A stretch of 64,000 nt of DNA from Bryobacterales bacterium (GCA_016713735.1 JADJOP010000013.1:217900-281899), one strand, 5' to 3'; positions 33,185 to 43,487 are shown, counted from the stretch's first letter. Program-made: numbers and translations. Notes: generated by a model not told the origin, from the letters alone.

Positions 33185-34558
33185 GTGTTCAGCCGACACC
33201 ACCGGAAGGTTCAGTTATTGCTGGCGCTGGCCGATGTGGCGCTGGCGGCGGGGGCGTTTTGGGTGGCCTATCAGGGGCGTGTGTGGCTGCCGCTGGAGCG
33301 GGAGTTTTACATCAACAGTGAAGTGATGGCGCTGCTGGTGGGGTTTGTGTGTCTGGTGTGGCCGGCGGCGGGGTATTGGTTGGGGGCGTATGAGCGGTTG
33401 GATTCGGCGCATCCGCGGGTGATTATTCGCGACAGTTTGAAGCAGAGCGCGTTTGGGATTGTGGCGCTGATTCTGTTTCAGTTTCTGTTGCGGTTAGACC
33501 TGAGCCGCGTGTTTCTGGCGATGTTGGGGGCGAGCAGTTGGGTGATGCTGCTGTTGTTCCGGTTGAACGCGGGGCGGATGGTGGGTTGGATCCGGAGCGG
33601 GTTTGGGGCGCCGCATTATGTGCTGGTGGTGGGCAGTGGGGAGCGGGCGCGGCGGTTGGCGGAGATTGTGCAGGGGAGCGCGCGGCATGGGATCAGGCTG
33701 GCGGGGGTGATGGAAGAGACGGCGGCGGTGGAGCCGGAGAAGGTGCAGGGGTTGCTGGAGCGGCAGGTGATTGACGAGATCATCTTCTGCGTGGAGAGCG
33801 AGCGGTTGCGCGAGTTGGAAGACACGATGCTGTTTTGCGATGAGGTGGGGGTGAGGACGCGCGTGGCAGTGGATTTCTTCCCCCATGTGAACAGCGATGT
33901 GTATCTGGACCGGCTGGCGCATTTGCCGCTGTTGACGTTTTCGGCGGCGCCGCATGACGAGATTTTGCTCTTTTTAAAGCGGGCGACCGATGTGGTGTTG
34001 GCGTCGGCGGCGCTGGTGGGGGCGTTGCCGGTGATGGCCCTGATCGTGCTGGCAATTAAGATGAGCTCGCCGGGGCCGGTGATTTTCCGGCAGACGCGGT
34101 GCGGGCTGAACGGGCGGCGGTTTGAGTTTTATAAGTTCCGTTCGATGGTGATGAACGCGGAAGAGATGAAGCGGGATTTGGAGCATCTGAATGTGAAGCA
34201 GGTGGCGTTCAAGATCCCGAACGATCCGCGGCAGACGGCGTTAGGGCGGTGGTTGCGGCGGTTTTCCATTGATGAGTGGCCGCAGTTGTGGAATGTGTTG
34301 AAGGGCGATATGTCGCTGGTGGGTCCGCGGCCGGCGGTACCGGAAGAGGTGGAGCGGTATCAGTTGTGGCAGCGGCGGCGGTTGCGGATGAGGCCGGGGC
34401 TGACGTGTTTGTGGGCGCTGGAGGGGCGGGATGCGCTGGACTTTGACACGTGGATGCGGAAGGACATGGAGTATATCGACAACTGGTCGTTGGGGCTGGA
34501 TTGGAAGATCATGCTGCTGACGATTCCGAGGGTGATGAGTGGAAAAGGAGCCCACTAG
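33185..34558 (+). CDS. Exopolysaccharide polyprenyl glycosylphosphotransferase
   Basis: This inner-membrane enzyme transfers a sugar-1-phosphate to undecaprenyl phosphate, starting repeat-unit synthesis for an exopolysaccharide. The N-terminal half has about four helices and a Rossmann-like CoA-binding-3 region (HYVLVVGSGERARRLAEI). A further helix and the bacterial sugar-transferase domain follow: FRQTRCGLNGRRFEFYKFRS, FSIDEWPQLWNVLKGDMSLV, GPRPAVPEE and RPGLTCLWALEGR. About 457 residues from GTG 33185; the frame is open from 33134. Two bases separate it from the next gene. Confidence 0.9.
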   Translation: MFSRHHRKVQLLLALADVALAAGAFWVAYQGRVWLPLEREFYINSEVMALLVGFVCLVWPAAGYWLGAYERLDSAHPRVIIRDSLKQSAFGIVALILFQFLLRLDLSRVFLAMLGASSWVMLLLFRLNAGRMVGWIRSGFGAPHYVLVVGSGERARRLAEIVQGSARHGIRLAGVMEETAAVEPEKVQGLLERQVIDEIIFCVESERLRELEDTMLFCDEVGVRTRVAVDFFPHVNSDVYLDRLAHLPLLTFSAAPHDEILLFLKRATDVVLASAALVGALPVMALIVLAIKMSSPGPVIFRQTRCGLNGRRFEFYKFRSMVMNAEEMKRDLEHLNVKQVAFKIPNDPRQTALGRWLRRFSIDEWPQLWNVLKGDMSLVGPRPAVPEEVERYQLWQRRRLRMRPGLTCLWALEGRDALDFDTWMRKDMEYIDNWSLGLDWKIMLLTIPRVMSGKGAH

Positions 34559-34560
34559 TC

Positions 34561-35175
34561 ATGCAACTTGTACCGACACAGGAAGAAGTGGTGAAGCTGC
34601 TGCGCAAGACGGGCGCGCTGCGGGATGGTTTTTTCGAGTATCCGAACGGGTTGTTTTCGAACCAGTATTTGCAGGTGGCGCTGGCGATGATTTCCTACCA
34701 GGCGCAGAAGACGCTGAGCGTGGGATTGAGCCGGCTGGTGAGGAGCGACACGGAGATCCGGGCGGTGATTCCGGAGCTGTCGATTGTGACGCCGGCGACG
34801 GGCGGGCTGCCGGTGGCCTATGGGGTGTGCGAGGCGCTGCGGGCGCGGCGGGTGTATTGGGCCGAGCGCGACAACGACGATGAACCGCTGCAGTTCCGGC
34901 AGTTTCACACGCTGGAGCCGGGCGAGAAGGTGCTGCTGGTGGATGACATTCTGCGCAGCGGGAGGAAGTTGACGGAGTTGAAGCGGCTGGTGGAGTCGCA
35001 GGGGGGGGGGGTGGTGGGGCTGGCGGTGGTTGTGTATCAGCCGAATCCGCATTGCGCCTCGTTCGGTTCCCTGCCCTTCTTCTATTTGGCGAAGCTGGAT
35101 TCGTTGTATTGCGAGGATAAGGACTCGTGTGCGATTGTGACGCCGGGGGTGCCGCCGGTGAAGGTGCGGCATTGA
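34561..35175 (+). CDS. Orotate phosphoribosyltransferase-like protein
   Basis: A 204-residue type-I phosphoribosyltransferase. The PRPP loop is VLLVDDILRSGRKL near residues 123-136, and the N-terminal LRDGFFEYPNGLFSNQYLQV resembles the orotate-binding part of PyrE. It could supply UMP for nucleotide-sugar synthesis or act in general pyrimidine synthesis. A run of eleven G at 35001-35011 lies inside the gene (coding Gly-Gly-Gly), so a slip there would truncate it. ATG 34561 starts two bases after the sugar-transferase stop. Confidence 0.8.
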   Translation: MQLVPTQEEVVKLLRKTGALRDGFFEYPNGLFSNQYLQVALAMISYQAQKTLSVGLSRLVRSDTEIRAVIPELSIVTPATGGLPVAYGVCEALRARRVYWAERDNDDEPLQFRQFHTLEPGEKVLLVDDILRSGRKLTELKRLVESQGGGVVGLAVVVYQPNPHCASFGSLPFFYLAKLDSLYCEDKDSCAIVTPGVPPVKVRH

Positions 35176-35264
35176 ACGGGGCGGCGGGTTGGACTTGAGT
35201 TTGGCGCGAACCTACAGGTAAATGTGGATTCCGCCGAAAAGCTCGAAGGGGAGGATGTTCCACC

Positions 35265-36204
35265 TTGCGAGCACTCAAGACGGCGGCTTCGATTCTGGTA
35301 GGGTTCAGCCTGTATGGAGCGGTGTTTCAGCGCAACCTGACGAAGGCGGTGATTCAGAAAGCCGCGGGCGGGGACCAGCCGTGTCCCTGGGCGCAACTGG
35401 CGCGGTATCCGTGGGCGGTGAGCCGGTTTGCGGAGTTGCAGCAGGAGTTGGAGCAGAGCGTGAAGCTGGTGCGGCGGGACGAGACGCTGCCGATCCAACT
35501 GATGCAGACGCCGCGGCGGACGTTTTGGATTCAAACGGCGGGGGATGACCGCGACGGAGGCGGGACGCTTTCCTATGTGCTGGCCGAGCAGGAGTGGATC
35601 AGCCAGTATGCGGGAACCAACAATGTGAAGCCGGGTGACGTGGTGGTGGATGTGGGCGCGCACATTGGCACATTCGACGATGACGCGCTGCGGCGGGGAG
35701 CGGCGAAGGTGATTCTGGTGGAGCCGGACCCGCTGAATGTGGAGTGCATCCGCCGCAATTTTGCCAAGGAGATCACGGAGGGGCGGGTGATTGTGGTGCC
35801 GGAGGGGGCGTGGAGTTCACGGTCGAGCCTGGAGTTTTCCAAAGGCGTGGCCAATTCGGGGACGGGGAGTTTTGTGCTGCATGAGCAGGGCGGGCAGAAG
35901 ATCCGGGTGCCGGTGCGTCCGCTGGATGAGATTCTGGCTGAACTGGGCGTGACAAAGGTGGATTACATCAAGATGGACATTGAAGGGGCCGAGCGCGAGG
36001 CGTTGAAGGGGGGCACGGAACACGCTGCGGGCGTCGCGGCCGGTGATCATGCTGGACCACTATCATTTGCCGGATGACGCGGTGGTGCTGCCGAAGGTGA
36101 TTGCCGAGGGGAACCCGGCGTATGCGCCCTATTGTGCATTGTGTTCGCCGGACCGGCTGGGGGCATCGGACCGGTTTGTGCCGTATTCGGTGTTCTACCG
36201 CTAG
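35265..36204 (+). CDS. FkbM family methyltransferase, one frameshift
   Basis: A SAM-dependent methyltransferase of about 313 residues, likely to O-methylate a sugar or glycan. It shows a SAM motif (VKPGDVVVDVGAHIGTF), an acidic residue in VILVEPDPLNVECIRRNF and the FkbM hallmark VDYIKMDIEGAEREALKG. After this the frame breaks at the G6 run 36009-36014. With one G removed the protein continues ARNTLRASRPVIMLDHYHLP and ends FVPYSVFYR. TTG 35265 is the start, after GGGGAGGATG. It sits next to the exopolysaccharide genes. Confidence 0.8.
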
Positions 36205-36260
36205 CGGGCGGGAAGATCCGGCGGGCGCGCCGCGGCGCGATGGTGGACAATGTGGGAAGC

Positions 36261-37595
36261 ATGAAACGCTGGTTGAGCTTTCTGGTTGTCACGTGCGCGG
36301 CGTGGGGCGCGGAGTACCGGGCGGGGTCGGCGAAGGTGGACATCACGCCGAAGGAATTGATCTGGCTGAGCGGGTATGCGAGCCGGAACAAGCCGGCCGA
36401 GGGGACGCTGCAGCCGCTGTATGCCAAGGCGCTGGCCATTCAAGACAAGAAGGGCGCGCGGGTGGTGATGGTGACGACGGACCTGATCGGGCTGTCGCGC
36501 ACGATTACGGAGGCGGTGGCGGCGCGGTTGGCGAAAGAGCATGGAATTGAGCGGGGGCGGGTGGTGTTCAATAGCTCGCACACGCATACGGGGCCGGTGA
36601 TCCGGGCGAATTTGACGACGATGTATACCCTGTCGCCGGAGATGGACGGGAAGGTGGCGGCGTATACGCGGCAGTTGACGGACAACTTATTTACCGTGGC
36701 TGCGGGGGCGTTGGGGCAGATGAAGCCGGCCAATTTGAAGTATGTGGAGGGGACGGCGGGGTTTGCGATTAACCGGCGCGAGGCGGCGGCGGGGGGCGTG
36801 AAAATTGGGACGAATCCGAAGGGGCCGGTGGATCATACGGTGCCGGTGCTGGTGGTGAGCGGCGAGGATGGGAAGCCGATGGCGATTCTGTTCGGCTATG
36901 CGTGCCATAACACGACGCTGACAGGAGAACATTACAAATACAGCGGGGATTATGCGGGGTTTGCGCAGGCGGAGTTAGAAGAAGCGACGGGGGCGACGGC
37001 GCTATTCATGATTTTGTGCGGGGCGGACCAGAATCCGAATCCGCGCAGTTCGGAGAAACTGGCGCGGGATCACGGGCATGAGCTGGCCGAGGGAGTGAAG
37101 ACGGCGATGGGGAAACCGGGGACGGCGGTGAAGGGGAATGTGCGCGGGGCGTTTCAATCAATCAAGCTGAACTTCAAGCCGCATACGCGGGAGGATTTCG
37201 AGAAAGAGGCGCAGAGCACGGACAGGTTTCGCGTGAACCGGGCCAAGGCGATGCTGAAGGCGTATGACGAGGGGGCTCCGGTGCGGACGACGCCGTATCC
37301 GGTGCAGGCGATGCGGATTGGGAACGCGATGACGCTGGTGGCGCTGGGCGGCGAGGTGGTGGTCGATTACAGCATCCGGATCAAGCGGGAGTATCCGCGC
37401 GAGAAGTTTTTCGTGGCGGGTTATTCGAATGATGTGATGAGTTACATCCCGAGCGTGCGGATCTTACGCGAAGGGGGGTATGAGGCGGATTCGAGCATGA
37501 TTTATTACGGGCAGCCGGGGCCGTATTCCGAGGATGTGGAGGAGTCGATTATGGGGTCGGTGAAGGCGGTGTTGAAGAGGGTGGGCGTCAAATGA
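36261..37595 (+). CDS. Neutral/alkaline ceramidase-like exported protein
   Basis: About 444 residues with a signal peptide (KRWLSFLVVTCAAWGAE). The N-terminal domain matches the neutral/alkaline ceramidase family: AGSAKVDITPKELIWLSGYA, VVMVTTDLIG, VVFNSSHTHTGPV (metal-binding His) and LFGYACHNTTLTG. The canonical family hydrolyses ceramide, but many soil-bacterial members are of unknown substrate. ATG 36261 is preferred over an upstream GTG because it begins the signal peptide. Its stop overlaps the next start (ATGA). Confidence 0.88.
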   Translation: MKRWLSFLVVTCAAWGAEYRAGSAKVDITPKELIWLSGYASRNKPAEGTLQPLYAKALAIQDKKGARVVMVTTDLIGLSRTITEAVAARLAKEHGIERGRVVFNSSHTHTGPVIRANLTTMYTLSPEMDGKVAAYTRQLTDNLFTVAAGALGQMKPANLKYVEGTAGFAINRREAAAGGVKIGTNPKGPVDHTVPVLVVSGEDGKPMAILFGYACHNTTLTGEHYKYSGDYAGFAQAELEEATGATALFMILCGADQNPNPRSSEKLARDHGHELAEGVKTAMGKPGTAVKGNVRGAFQSIKLNFKPHTREDFEKEAQSTDRFRVNRAKAMLKAYDEGAPVRTTPYPVQAMRIGNAMTLVALGGEVVVDYSIRIKREYPREKFFVAGYSNDVMSYIPSVRILREGGYEADSSMIYYGQPGPYSEDVEESIMGSVKAVLKRVGVK

Positions 37596-39477
37596 AGCGG
37601 AGGCGGGCGGGGTCGAGGGCGCTGACGGCGGCGCTGGCGGTTGTGCTGGCGGCGGGGCAGGGGGCGTGGGGCGCGGAGAAGTGGACCTATGCGGCGACGG
37701 CGAATTTTGAGGTGTATACGACGGCGGGGGCGGGGGCGGCGAAGGACGCGTTGAAGCGGTTTGAGCTGATCCGGGAGTTTTTCGCGCAATCGCTGGGGTT
37801 GTCGCCGCAGACGGCGGCGCCGGTGCGGTTGATTGCGTTTAGGTCGGAGAAGGAGTTCTTGCCCTACAAGCCGAGTGAAGCGGCGGCGGCGTTTTACTTG
37901 CCGGGTCTGGACCGGGATTACATTGTGGTGGGCGATGTGGACGCGAACTTGTGGCCGATTGCGGCGCACGAGTATGTTCACTTACTGATGAAGTACTCGG
38001 GAGTGAAAGCGCCGTTGTGGTTGAACGAGGGGACGGCGGAGTTGTATTCGACGATGACGCAGGTGGCCGATTATATGCGGGTGGGGGTGGCGCCAGCGCA
38101 TCATCTTCTGGCGGTGCAGCAGGGGCGGCCGATTCCGCTGGAAGAGTTTTTCGCGGTGGATCATGAGTCAGAGCGCTACACGACGAAGCGGCATGCGGGG
38201 ATGTTCTATTCACAGAGCTGGGCGTTGACGCACATGTTGTTTTTGGACCGGCGGTATATGACGGCGCGGCCGGCGTTCATGAACGCGGTGTTGGCGGGGG
38301 CGCCGCCGGTGGAGGCGTTTGGGAAGGTGTATGCGAAGACGGCGCAGCAGGTGTACCGGGATTTGGAAGGGTATGTAAGGCAGAGTTCGTACCTGGCGGC
38401 GAATTATCCGTTCAAGCCGCCGAGGGATTTGGGGCGGGCCGAGCCGAAGGAACTGGACGCGATGGAGGCGCGACTGGTGACGACGGAGTTACTGGCGTCG
38501 ATGCCGAGTAAGAAGGCCGAGGCGGGCGAGGCGGTGGCGGCGTTGGTGCGAGGGGCGGCGGGGGATGCGCGGTGGGCGGCGAAGGCGCATGAGACGGCGG
38601 CGTTTTTTGCCTGGCGCGAAGGGAATAACGAGAAGGCGCTGGAGCATTTTGAGAAGGCCGTGGCGGCGGGTTCAGAGAGCGCGCGGGTGTATGCGGATTA
38701 CGCCATGCTGCTGGGCGGGCGGGAGTTGGCGAAATCGGAGCAGTTACTCCTGAAAGCGCGGGCGCTGCGGCCGGACTGGGTGGAGACGCGGGTGCGGCTG
38801 GCCGATGTGTATGCGCGGCAGCGGAAGTTTGGGGCGGCGCTGTCAACGATTCTGGAGATCAAGCGGGTGCGGCCGGCGGAGGCGTTCAACCTGTTTCAGG
38901 TGTCTGCGCAGGCGTATGCTGGATTAAGCCAGTGGAAGGATGCGAAGACGGCGTTGGACAAGGCTGAGCAGTATGCGGATAGTGAGTCGCGGAGGAAGTA
39001 TGTGAGCCGGCTGCGGAGTTATGTGGAGCATGCCGAGCAGAGGGCGGAGTTAGCGAAAGCGGTGGGGGCGACGGAGCGGCAGGTGGCGGTGGCGGTGCGG
39101 GAAACGGAGGAAGATGGGGAGAGGCCGCCGGTGATGCGGCGCGAGGTGAGGGCGGATGGCGAAGTTGTGGAGCAGCCGGCGCAGATGAGTGACGAGGAGT
39201 TTCGGGTGAAGCTTGTGAAGCAGCAGGGCGAGGGGGTGCGGGGCGAGTTTGTGGAATTGAATTGCGCGGGGAGAAGCCGCTGGTGGTGGTGGAGTCGCAG
39301 GGGAGGCCGTGGCGTTTCCGGGTGGATGATTTTGGCGAGGTGGTGGTGACGGGCGTGGGAGGAAGTTCGGTGGAATTGACGTGCGGGGCGCAGAAGAAGC
39401 CGAAGATTACCGTCCGGTTTGGGCGGTCCACAGTAAGTGGGCTGGATGGAATCGTGAAAGGACTTAGTTTCGAATGA
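37592..39477 (+). CDS. Exported gluzincin (peptidase MA-like) with TPR repeats, one frameshift
   Basis: About 628 residues if repaired. It has a signal peptide (LTAALAVVLAAGQGAWGA) and a zinc-peptidase core with HEYVHLL near residue 127 and the distal Glu in LNEGTAELYS. TPR-like helices follow (NNEKALEHFEKAVAAGSES; KSEQLLLKARALRPDW). The frame shifts at the G4 run near 39267-39270; adding one G joins LNCAG to EKPLVVVESQGRPWRF, and the true end is FGRSTVSGLDGIVKGLSFE at 39477. Starts with an ATGA overlap to the ceramidase-like gene and ends with an ATGA overlap to the RraA-like gene. Confidence 0.8.
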
Positions 39478-40127
39478 ACATCCAAGATATGTGCCAGCGG
39501 TATTTGCAGCTCTATACGGGCGCGATCGGCGATGTATTGGACAAGCGGGGGTACCGCAATCAGTCGCTGCCCTCGCATATTCAGGCGCAGACGAAGGCGA
39601 ACCGGATTGCGGGGCCCGCGTTTACGGGGCTGGGCTACCGGGTGACGGATGACAATCATACGGACATGGAGGCGCGGGTGAAGATGCTGGACAGCATCAC
39701 GCCGGGGACGATTTCGGTGTGGTCGTGCAATGGGAGCGATAACTGCGCGCACTGGGGGGAGTTGATGTCGACGGCGGCGCTGCAGCGGGGTTGCACGGGG
39801 GCGGTGTTGGATGGCGGGGTGCGGGACATCGATTTCGTGAACGAGATGGGCTATCCGGTGTTTGCGGCGTTCCGGAATACGGCGTCGTCGATTGGGAGGT
39901 GGGAGATCCGGGAGTGGAATGTGACGGTGACGATTGGGAAGACGGAGATCCACGCTGGGGATTTTGTGTTTGGGGATTGCGATGGGGTGGTGGTGGTGCC
40001 TGCGGCGTTGACCGAAGAGGTGTTGGCGCAGGCCGAGGAGATTTATGCGAAGGAGAAGGGGATGCGGGAGGATTTGCGGCGCGGGGTATCGGTGAAGGCG
40101 GCTTATGAGAAGTATGGGTCGTTGTAA
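39474..40127 (+). CDS. RraA/HMG-aldolase family protein
   Basis: A 217-residue protein of the RraA-like family, many members of which are class II 4-hydroxy-4-methyl-2-oxoglutarate aldolases or oxaloacetate decarboxylases. Diagnostic parts are IAGPAFTGLGYRV, the GELMSTAALQRGCTGAVLDGG loop with RDIDF following, and FGDCDGVVVVPAAL. ATG 39474 overlaps the stop of the peptidase gene, so it is translationally coupled. The next 113 bases hold only a dispersed GC-rich repeat. Confidence 0.85.
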   Translation: MNIQDMCQRYLQLYTGAIGDVLDKRGYRNQSLPSHIQAQTKANRIAGPAFTGLGYRVTDDNHTDMEARVKMLDSITPGTISVWSCNGSDNCAHWGELMSTAALQRGCTGAVLDGGVRDIDFVNEMGYPVFAAFRNTASSIGRWEIREWNVTVTIGKTEIHAGDFVFGDCDGVVVVPAALTEEVLAQAEEIYAKEKGMREDLRRGVSVKAAYEKYGSL

Positions 40128-40240
40128 GAGTTAGGATACCGACTCGCTTACGCTCGCGGTTCTGTCACGGGGCGGCGGTGATGGCGCGGCGGCGCGGCGC
40201 CCGGAGTGCGCGCGGCGAAAGTGAGAGTGAGAGTTAGAAG

Positions 40241-41674
40241 TTACTTGCCGACGATGACGTCGAGGACCATGCGGGCCTCGGCGCCGTCGGGGGCGGTGGA
40301 CTCGACCTTGACTAAGTAACGGCCGGGTTTGGTGTAGGTGTGTTCGATGCGGCCGTAGCCGTGGGGGGCGAGTTTGGAGGCGTTGCCGTCGCTGTGGGAG
40401 ACGCCGGTGGAGCCGTCGCCGAAGTCCCAGCGTTCGGTGATCTGGGCGGGGGCAGTAGGCATGGGCCTGTAATTCATGAGGAAACTGCGGGCCTGGAAGG
40501 TGATGGGGCGGCCGGCGCGGGCGTCGAGCGAAGGATAGTAAGCAGCGTGGAGGCTGATGTAGGGGGCCTCGGGTGTGGCGGCGTTAAGCACGCTGACGAT
40601 GGCGGAGTCGCGGGCGAGGTTGCCTTGGGCGTCACGGACCTCGAATAACTCAGAGTAAGTTCCGGGTTTCGTGTACATGCGGGTGACGGGCGCGATGGGG
40701 GCAGCGGGGGCGCCGGAGAGGACGTGGGCGGTGAGGGTGACGGGTTCGCCGGTTTTGACGAACTTGTGGGGGCGGGCGGCGATGATGAGGGGCGTGGGAA
40801 AGTCGAGTTGGTAGGCCTGGAGGAGAAAGGCAAAACCGTCGAGGGAGCCCCATTTCCCATTGGGGAATTGCATGTGGGGCTCGAAGTGGAGATGGGTCCA
40901 GCCGCCGCTGCCGCCTTCCTTGCCGAGGAGGCCGAGGCGCTGGCCCTGGATGACGCGGTCGCCGAGTTTGAGGGCGGGGTTAAGGGAGTGGAAGTGGGAG
41001 TAGCGGTAATACCAGCCACGGGAGTCGAGTAAGTAGATGACGTCGTAGCGGGGGGAGATGACGGGAGCGGTGTGATCGGGGAGTTTCTTACCGGCGAGGG
41101 AGACGATGAGCCCGTCGGTCGCGGCGACAACGGGGGTGAAGCCTTCAGCGCCGCCGATGTCGAGTCCGGTGTGATAGTAGATCTGCTTGCGGGTGGCCAC
41201 GTCGCCACCGTCGATGTAGGTGGGTTCGTTGCCGATTTGGGTGGCGGTAGCGAACCAGCGCTGGCCGACGGGATATTTCCAGGCGCCGGGCGGGAGCCAG
41301 GGGGCTCCGGCGGGCCAGGTGCGGAGGCGGGCGTAGGTTTCGAGTTTCCAAGGGTCGGCGCGCTCGTTTTTGCGGTAGCCGCCAGTGACGGAGCAATCCA
41401 CTTGGAGGCGGCCGACGGTGCGGGGGAGGTTGTAGTTGCCGCAGTCGAGGGTAACGGTTTGGGAGTCGATGGAGAGGGTGACCTGGGCGCGGCGGATGGC
41501 GCGGGCGATGGGGTCGCGGGTTTCCTCGACGCCGAGGAGTTTGAGTTGCGCGCCTTGGGTGGTGACGGTGTCGCCGATGGTGAGGTCGTGGACCTCGAAG
41601 GGGAGTCGGGCGGCGGGGGTGGGCGTGGTTTGGGCGGCGAGTGTGGCGGCTAGTAAGTAGAGAGCGGCGCGCAT
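40241..41674 (-). CDS. Exported M23 family metallopeptidase with PKD domain
   Basis: A 477-residue protein with a signal peptide (ALYLLAATLAAQT). The LytM/M23 core shows HTGLDIGGAEG and the zinc/catalytic motif THLHFEPH near the middle, and a PKD-type domain lies at the C-terminus (WDFGDGSTGVSHS; IEHTYTKPGRYLVKVE). It is expected to cut cell-wall peptides or another Gly-rich substrate in the periplasm or outside. The frame is intact. It is transcribed with, and just downstream of, the sulfatase gene (two bases apart). Confidence 0.88.
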   Translation of the reverse strand: MRAALYLLAATLAAQTTPTPAARLPFEVHDLTIGDTVTTQGAQLKLLGVEETRDPIARAIRRAQVTLSIDSQTVTLDCGNYNLPRTVGRLQVDCSVTGGYRKNERADPWKLETYARLRTWPAGAPWLPPGAWKYPVGQRWFATATQIGNEPTYIDGGDVATRKQIYYHTGLDIGGAEGFTPVVAATDGLIVSLAGKKLPDHTAPVISPRYDVIYLLDSRGWYYRYSHFHSLNPALKLGDRVIQGQRLGLLGKEGGSGGWTHLHFEPHMQFPNGKWGSLDGFAFLLQAYQLDFPTPLIIAARPHKFVKTGEPVTLTAHVLSGAPAAPIAPVTRMYTKPGTYSELFEVRDAQGNLARDSAIVSVLNAATPEAPYISLHAAYYPSLDARAGRPITFQARSFLMNYRPMPTAPAQITERWDFGDGSTGVSHSDGNASKLAPHGYGRIEHTYTKPGRYLVKVESTAPDGAEARMVLDVIVGK

Positions 41675-41676
41675 GG

Positions 41677-43487
41677 TTACGATTTCCGTGTCAGTAGGAT
41701 GTAGCGGACTTCGATGGCGTGTTGGCCGGGGATTTTGAGGGCGCGGAGGGTGAGCGGGCCGCGGCCCTTGGCGAGGGTAAGTGTGCCGAGGGAGAGGGGT
41801 TTCCAGTCCTTGGCATAAGATTCGGGGCCGCGGAAGACGCGGTCGATTTCAGCGCCTCGGGCGGGCGGATCGTGGGCTTCGGTGACGGCGCGGGAGGCGC
41901 GGGCGTTGAGGAAGCTGGCTTCGATGACGCAGTTCACGTCGGCGGCGGCGCAGGTGTAGTGAAGGGTGGCTTCGTAGTCGCCGGGCGTGCCGACTTCGAT
42001 ATCCCAGGTGATGGTGGCGTCGGTGGACGTCCAGGCAGTGAAGTAAGAGGAGTTAGGGGCGGTGTTACTGCGTTTAATAGGACCGTGGCCGACGGCGTCG
42101 CGGGCGGGAAGATAGGTGAGTTTGGAATAGCCGACGGGGTAGGGGCGATCATCGGGGCCTTTGGGGAGGACCTCGGCGGACCAGGCGGCGACGGCTTGTT
42201 TGAGGCGGGCGGCGACGTCGGGCTTGGAGGCGGCGATGTCGGTGGTTTGGGCGGGGTCGGCGGCCATGTCGTAGAGGGCGCCGGTGTTGTCGAGGCGGTA
42301 TTGTTGCGTGCGGACGCTGGTGCGCTTGGCCCAGGTGGAAAAGATCATGCGGTCAGGCCACGGGGGGGGGGAGGTGGAGGGTGCGGCGGTGGCAGCGGCG
42401 GCGGTTGAGCCTTCGAGAAGGGGTCGCAGGGACTTGCCGTCGAGGGGCTTCTTGGAGGTGAGGGGGACGGCGCAGAGATCGGCGAGGGTGGGCAGAAGGT
42501 CGATGGCTGCGGCGATTTGAGGGATGCGCGTGCCGGGTTTGACGCGGCCGGGAAAGCGGACAAAGAGAGGCGAGCGGACGCCGCCTTCGTCGGTGGAGCC
42601 TTTGCGGCCCTTCATGCCGCCGTTCCAGCGCCAGGAATTCGGACCATTATCACTGAAATAGAGGACGATGGTGTCGCGGTCGAGTCCGGCGGATTTGAGT
42701 TTGTCGAGGACACGGCCGACATTCCAATCGATGTTTTCCATCATGGCGAGGGCGGCGCGGGTCATCTTCATGTCTTCCTGGGCGGGGTCGGTGGCGCGCT
42801 GGGCGACGTCCTTGCCGGCGAAGCGATCGAAGTACTGATCGGGGACCTGCATGGGGGAGTGAGGCGTGTTGTAGGGAAGGTAGCAGAAGAAGGGGCGCGA
42901 GCGGTTTTGTCGATGAAGTCGAGGGCGTGGTTGGTGAGGTCGTCGATGATGAAGCCCTTGCCTCGGGTGAGCTGGCCGTTGTGGTCCATCTCGGTGTCGA
43001 AGTATTCGGCCCAGTGGCCGGAGGTGAAGCCGTAGTATTAGTCGAAGCCTCGGGCGTTGGGATGGTAGGGGGTTTGGGAGCCGTTGTGCCATTTGCCGAA
43101 GGCAGCGGTGGCGTAGCCGGCGGCTTTGAAGGTTTGGGCGATGGTGGTTTCGTCGAGGTTGAGGCGTTCCTGTCCGGTGGAGACGCCGCGGACGCCGCCG
43201 CGGGGGTGGTAGCGGCCGGTGAGGAATTCGGCGCGGGTGGGTGCGCAGACGGGGCAGACGAAGAAGCGATCGAAGAGAGCGCCGTCGCGGGCGAGGGAAT
43301 CGATGCGCGGGGTGGCGAGGTTGCGGTTGCCGTGGATGGAGTAATCGCCCCAGCCGGAGTCGTCAGCGAGGAAGACGACGACGTTGGGTTTGCGGCGGGT
43401 GGACTGGGCAGGGAGCAAGGGCGCGGCGCCGGCGGCGAGGGCGGCGGCGAGGAGGCTGCGGCGTGAGGGGGCGTGGTTGGTGCTCAT
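41677..43487 (-). CDS. Exported sulfatase interrupted by a nonsense codon and a frameshift
   Basis: About 603 residues when joined. A Tat/Sec-like signal (SRRSLLAAALAAGAAPLLPA) leads to the alkaline-phosphatase fold (PNVVVFLADDSGWGDYS) and the formylglycine motif CAPTR with Cys 81. The frame then meets an in-frame TAA after GFD (43038-43040), where relatives usually have Glu, and continues YYGFTSGHWAEYFDTEMD. A one-base loss at the A4 run 42913-42916 follows; restoring it gives DKNRSRPFFCYLPYNTPHSP. The C-terminus carries an extra beta-domain. It may be a pseudogene or suffer two errors. Confidence 0.75.

Noticed and set aside
31621..43040. Stop-codon reassignment of TAA, suggested by in-frame TAA at 31621 and 43038
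   Set aside because: Many intact genes here, such as prfA, end in TAA, a normal RF1 is encoded, and both affected genes also have frame breaks.
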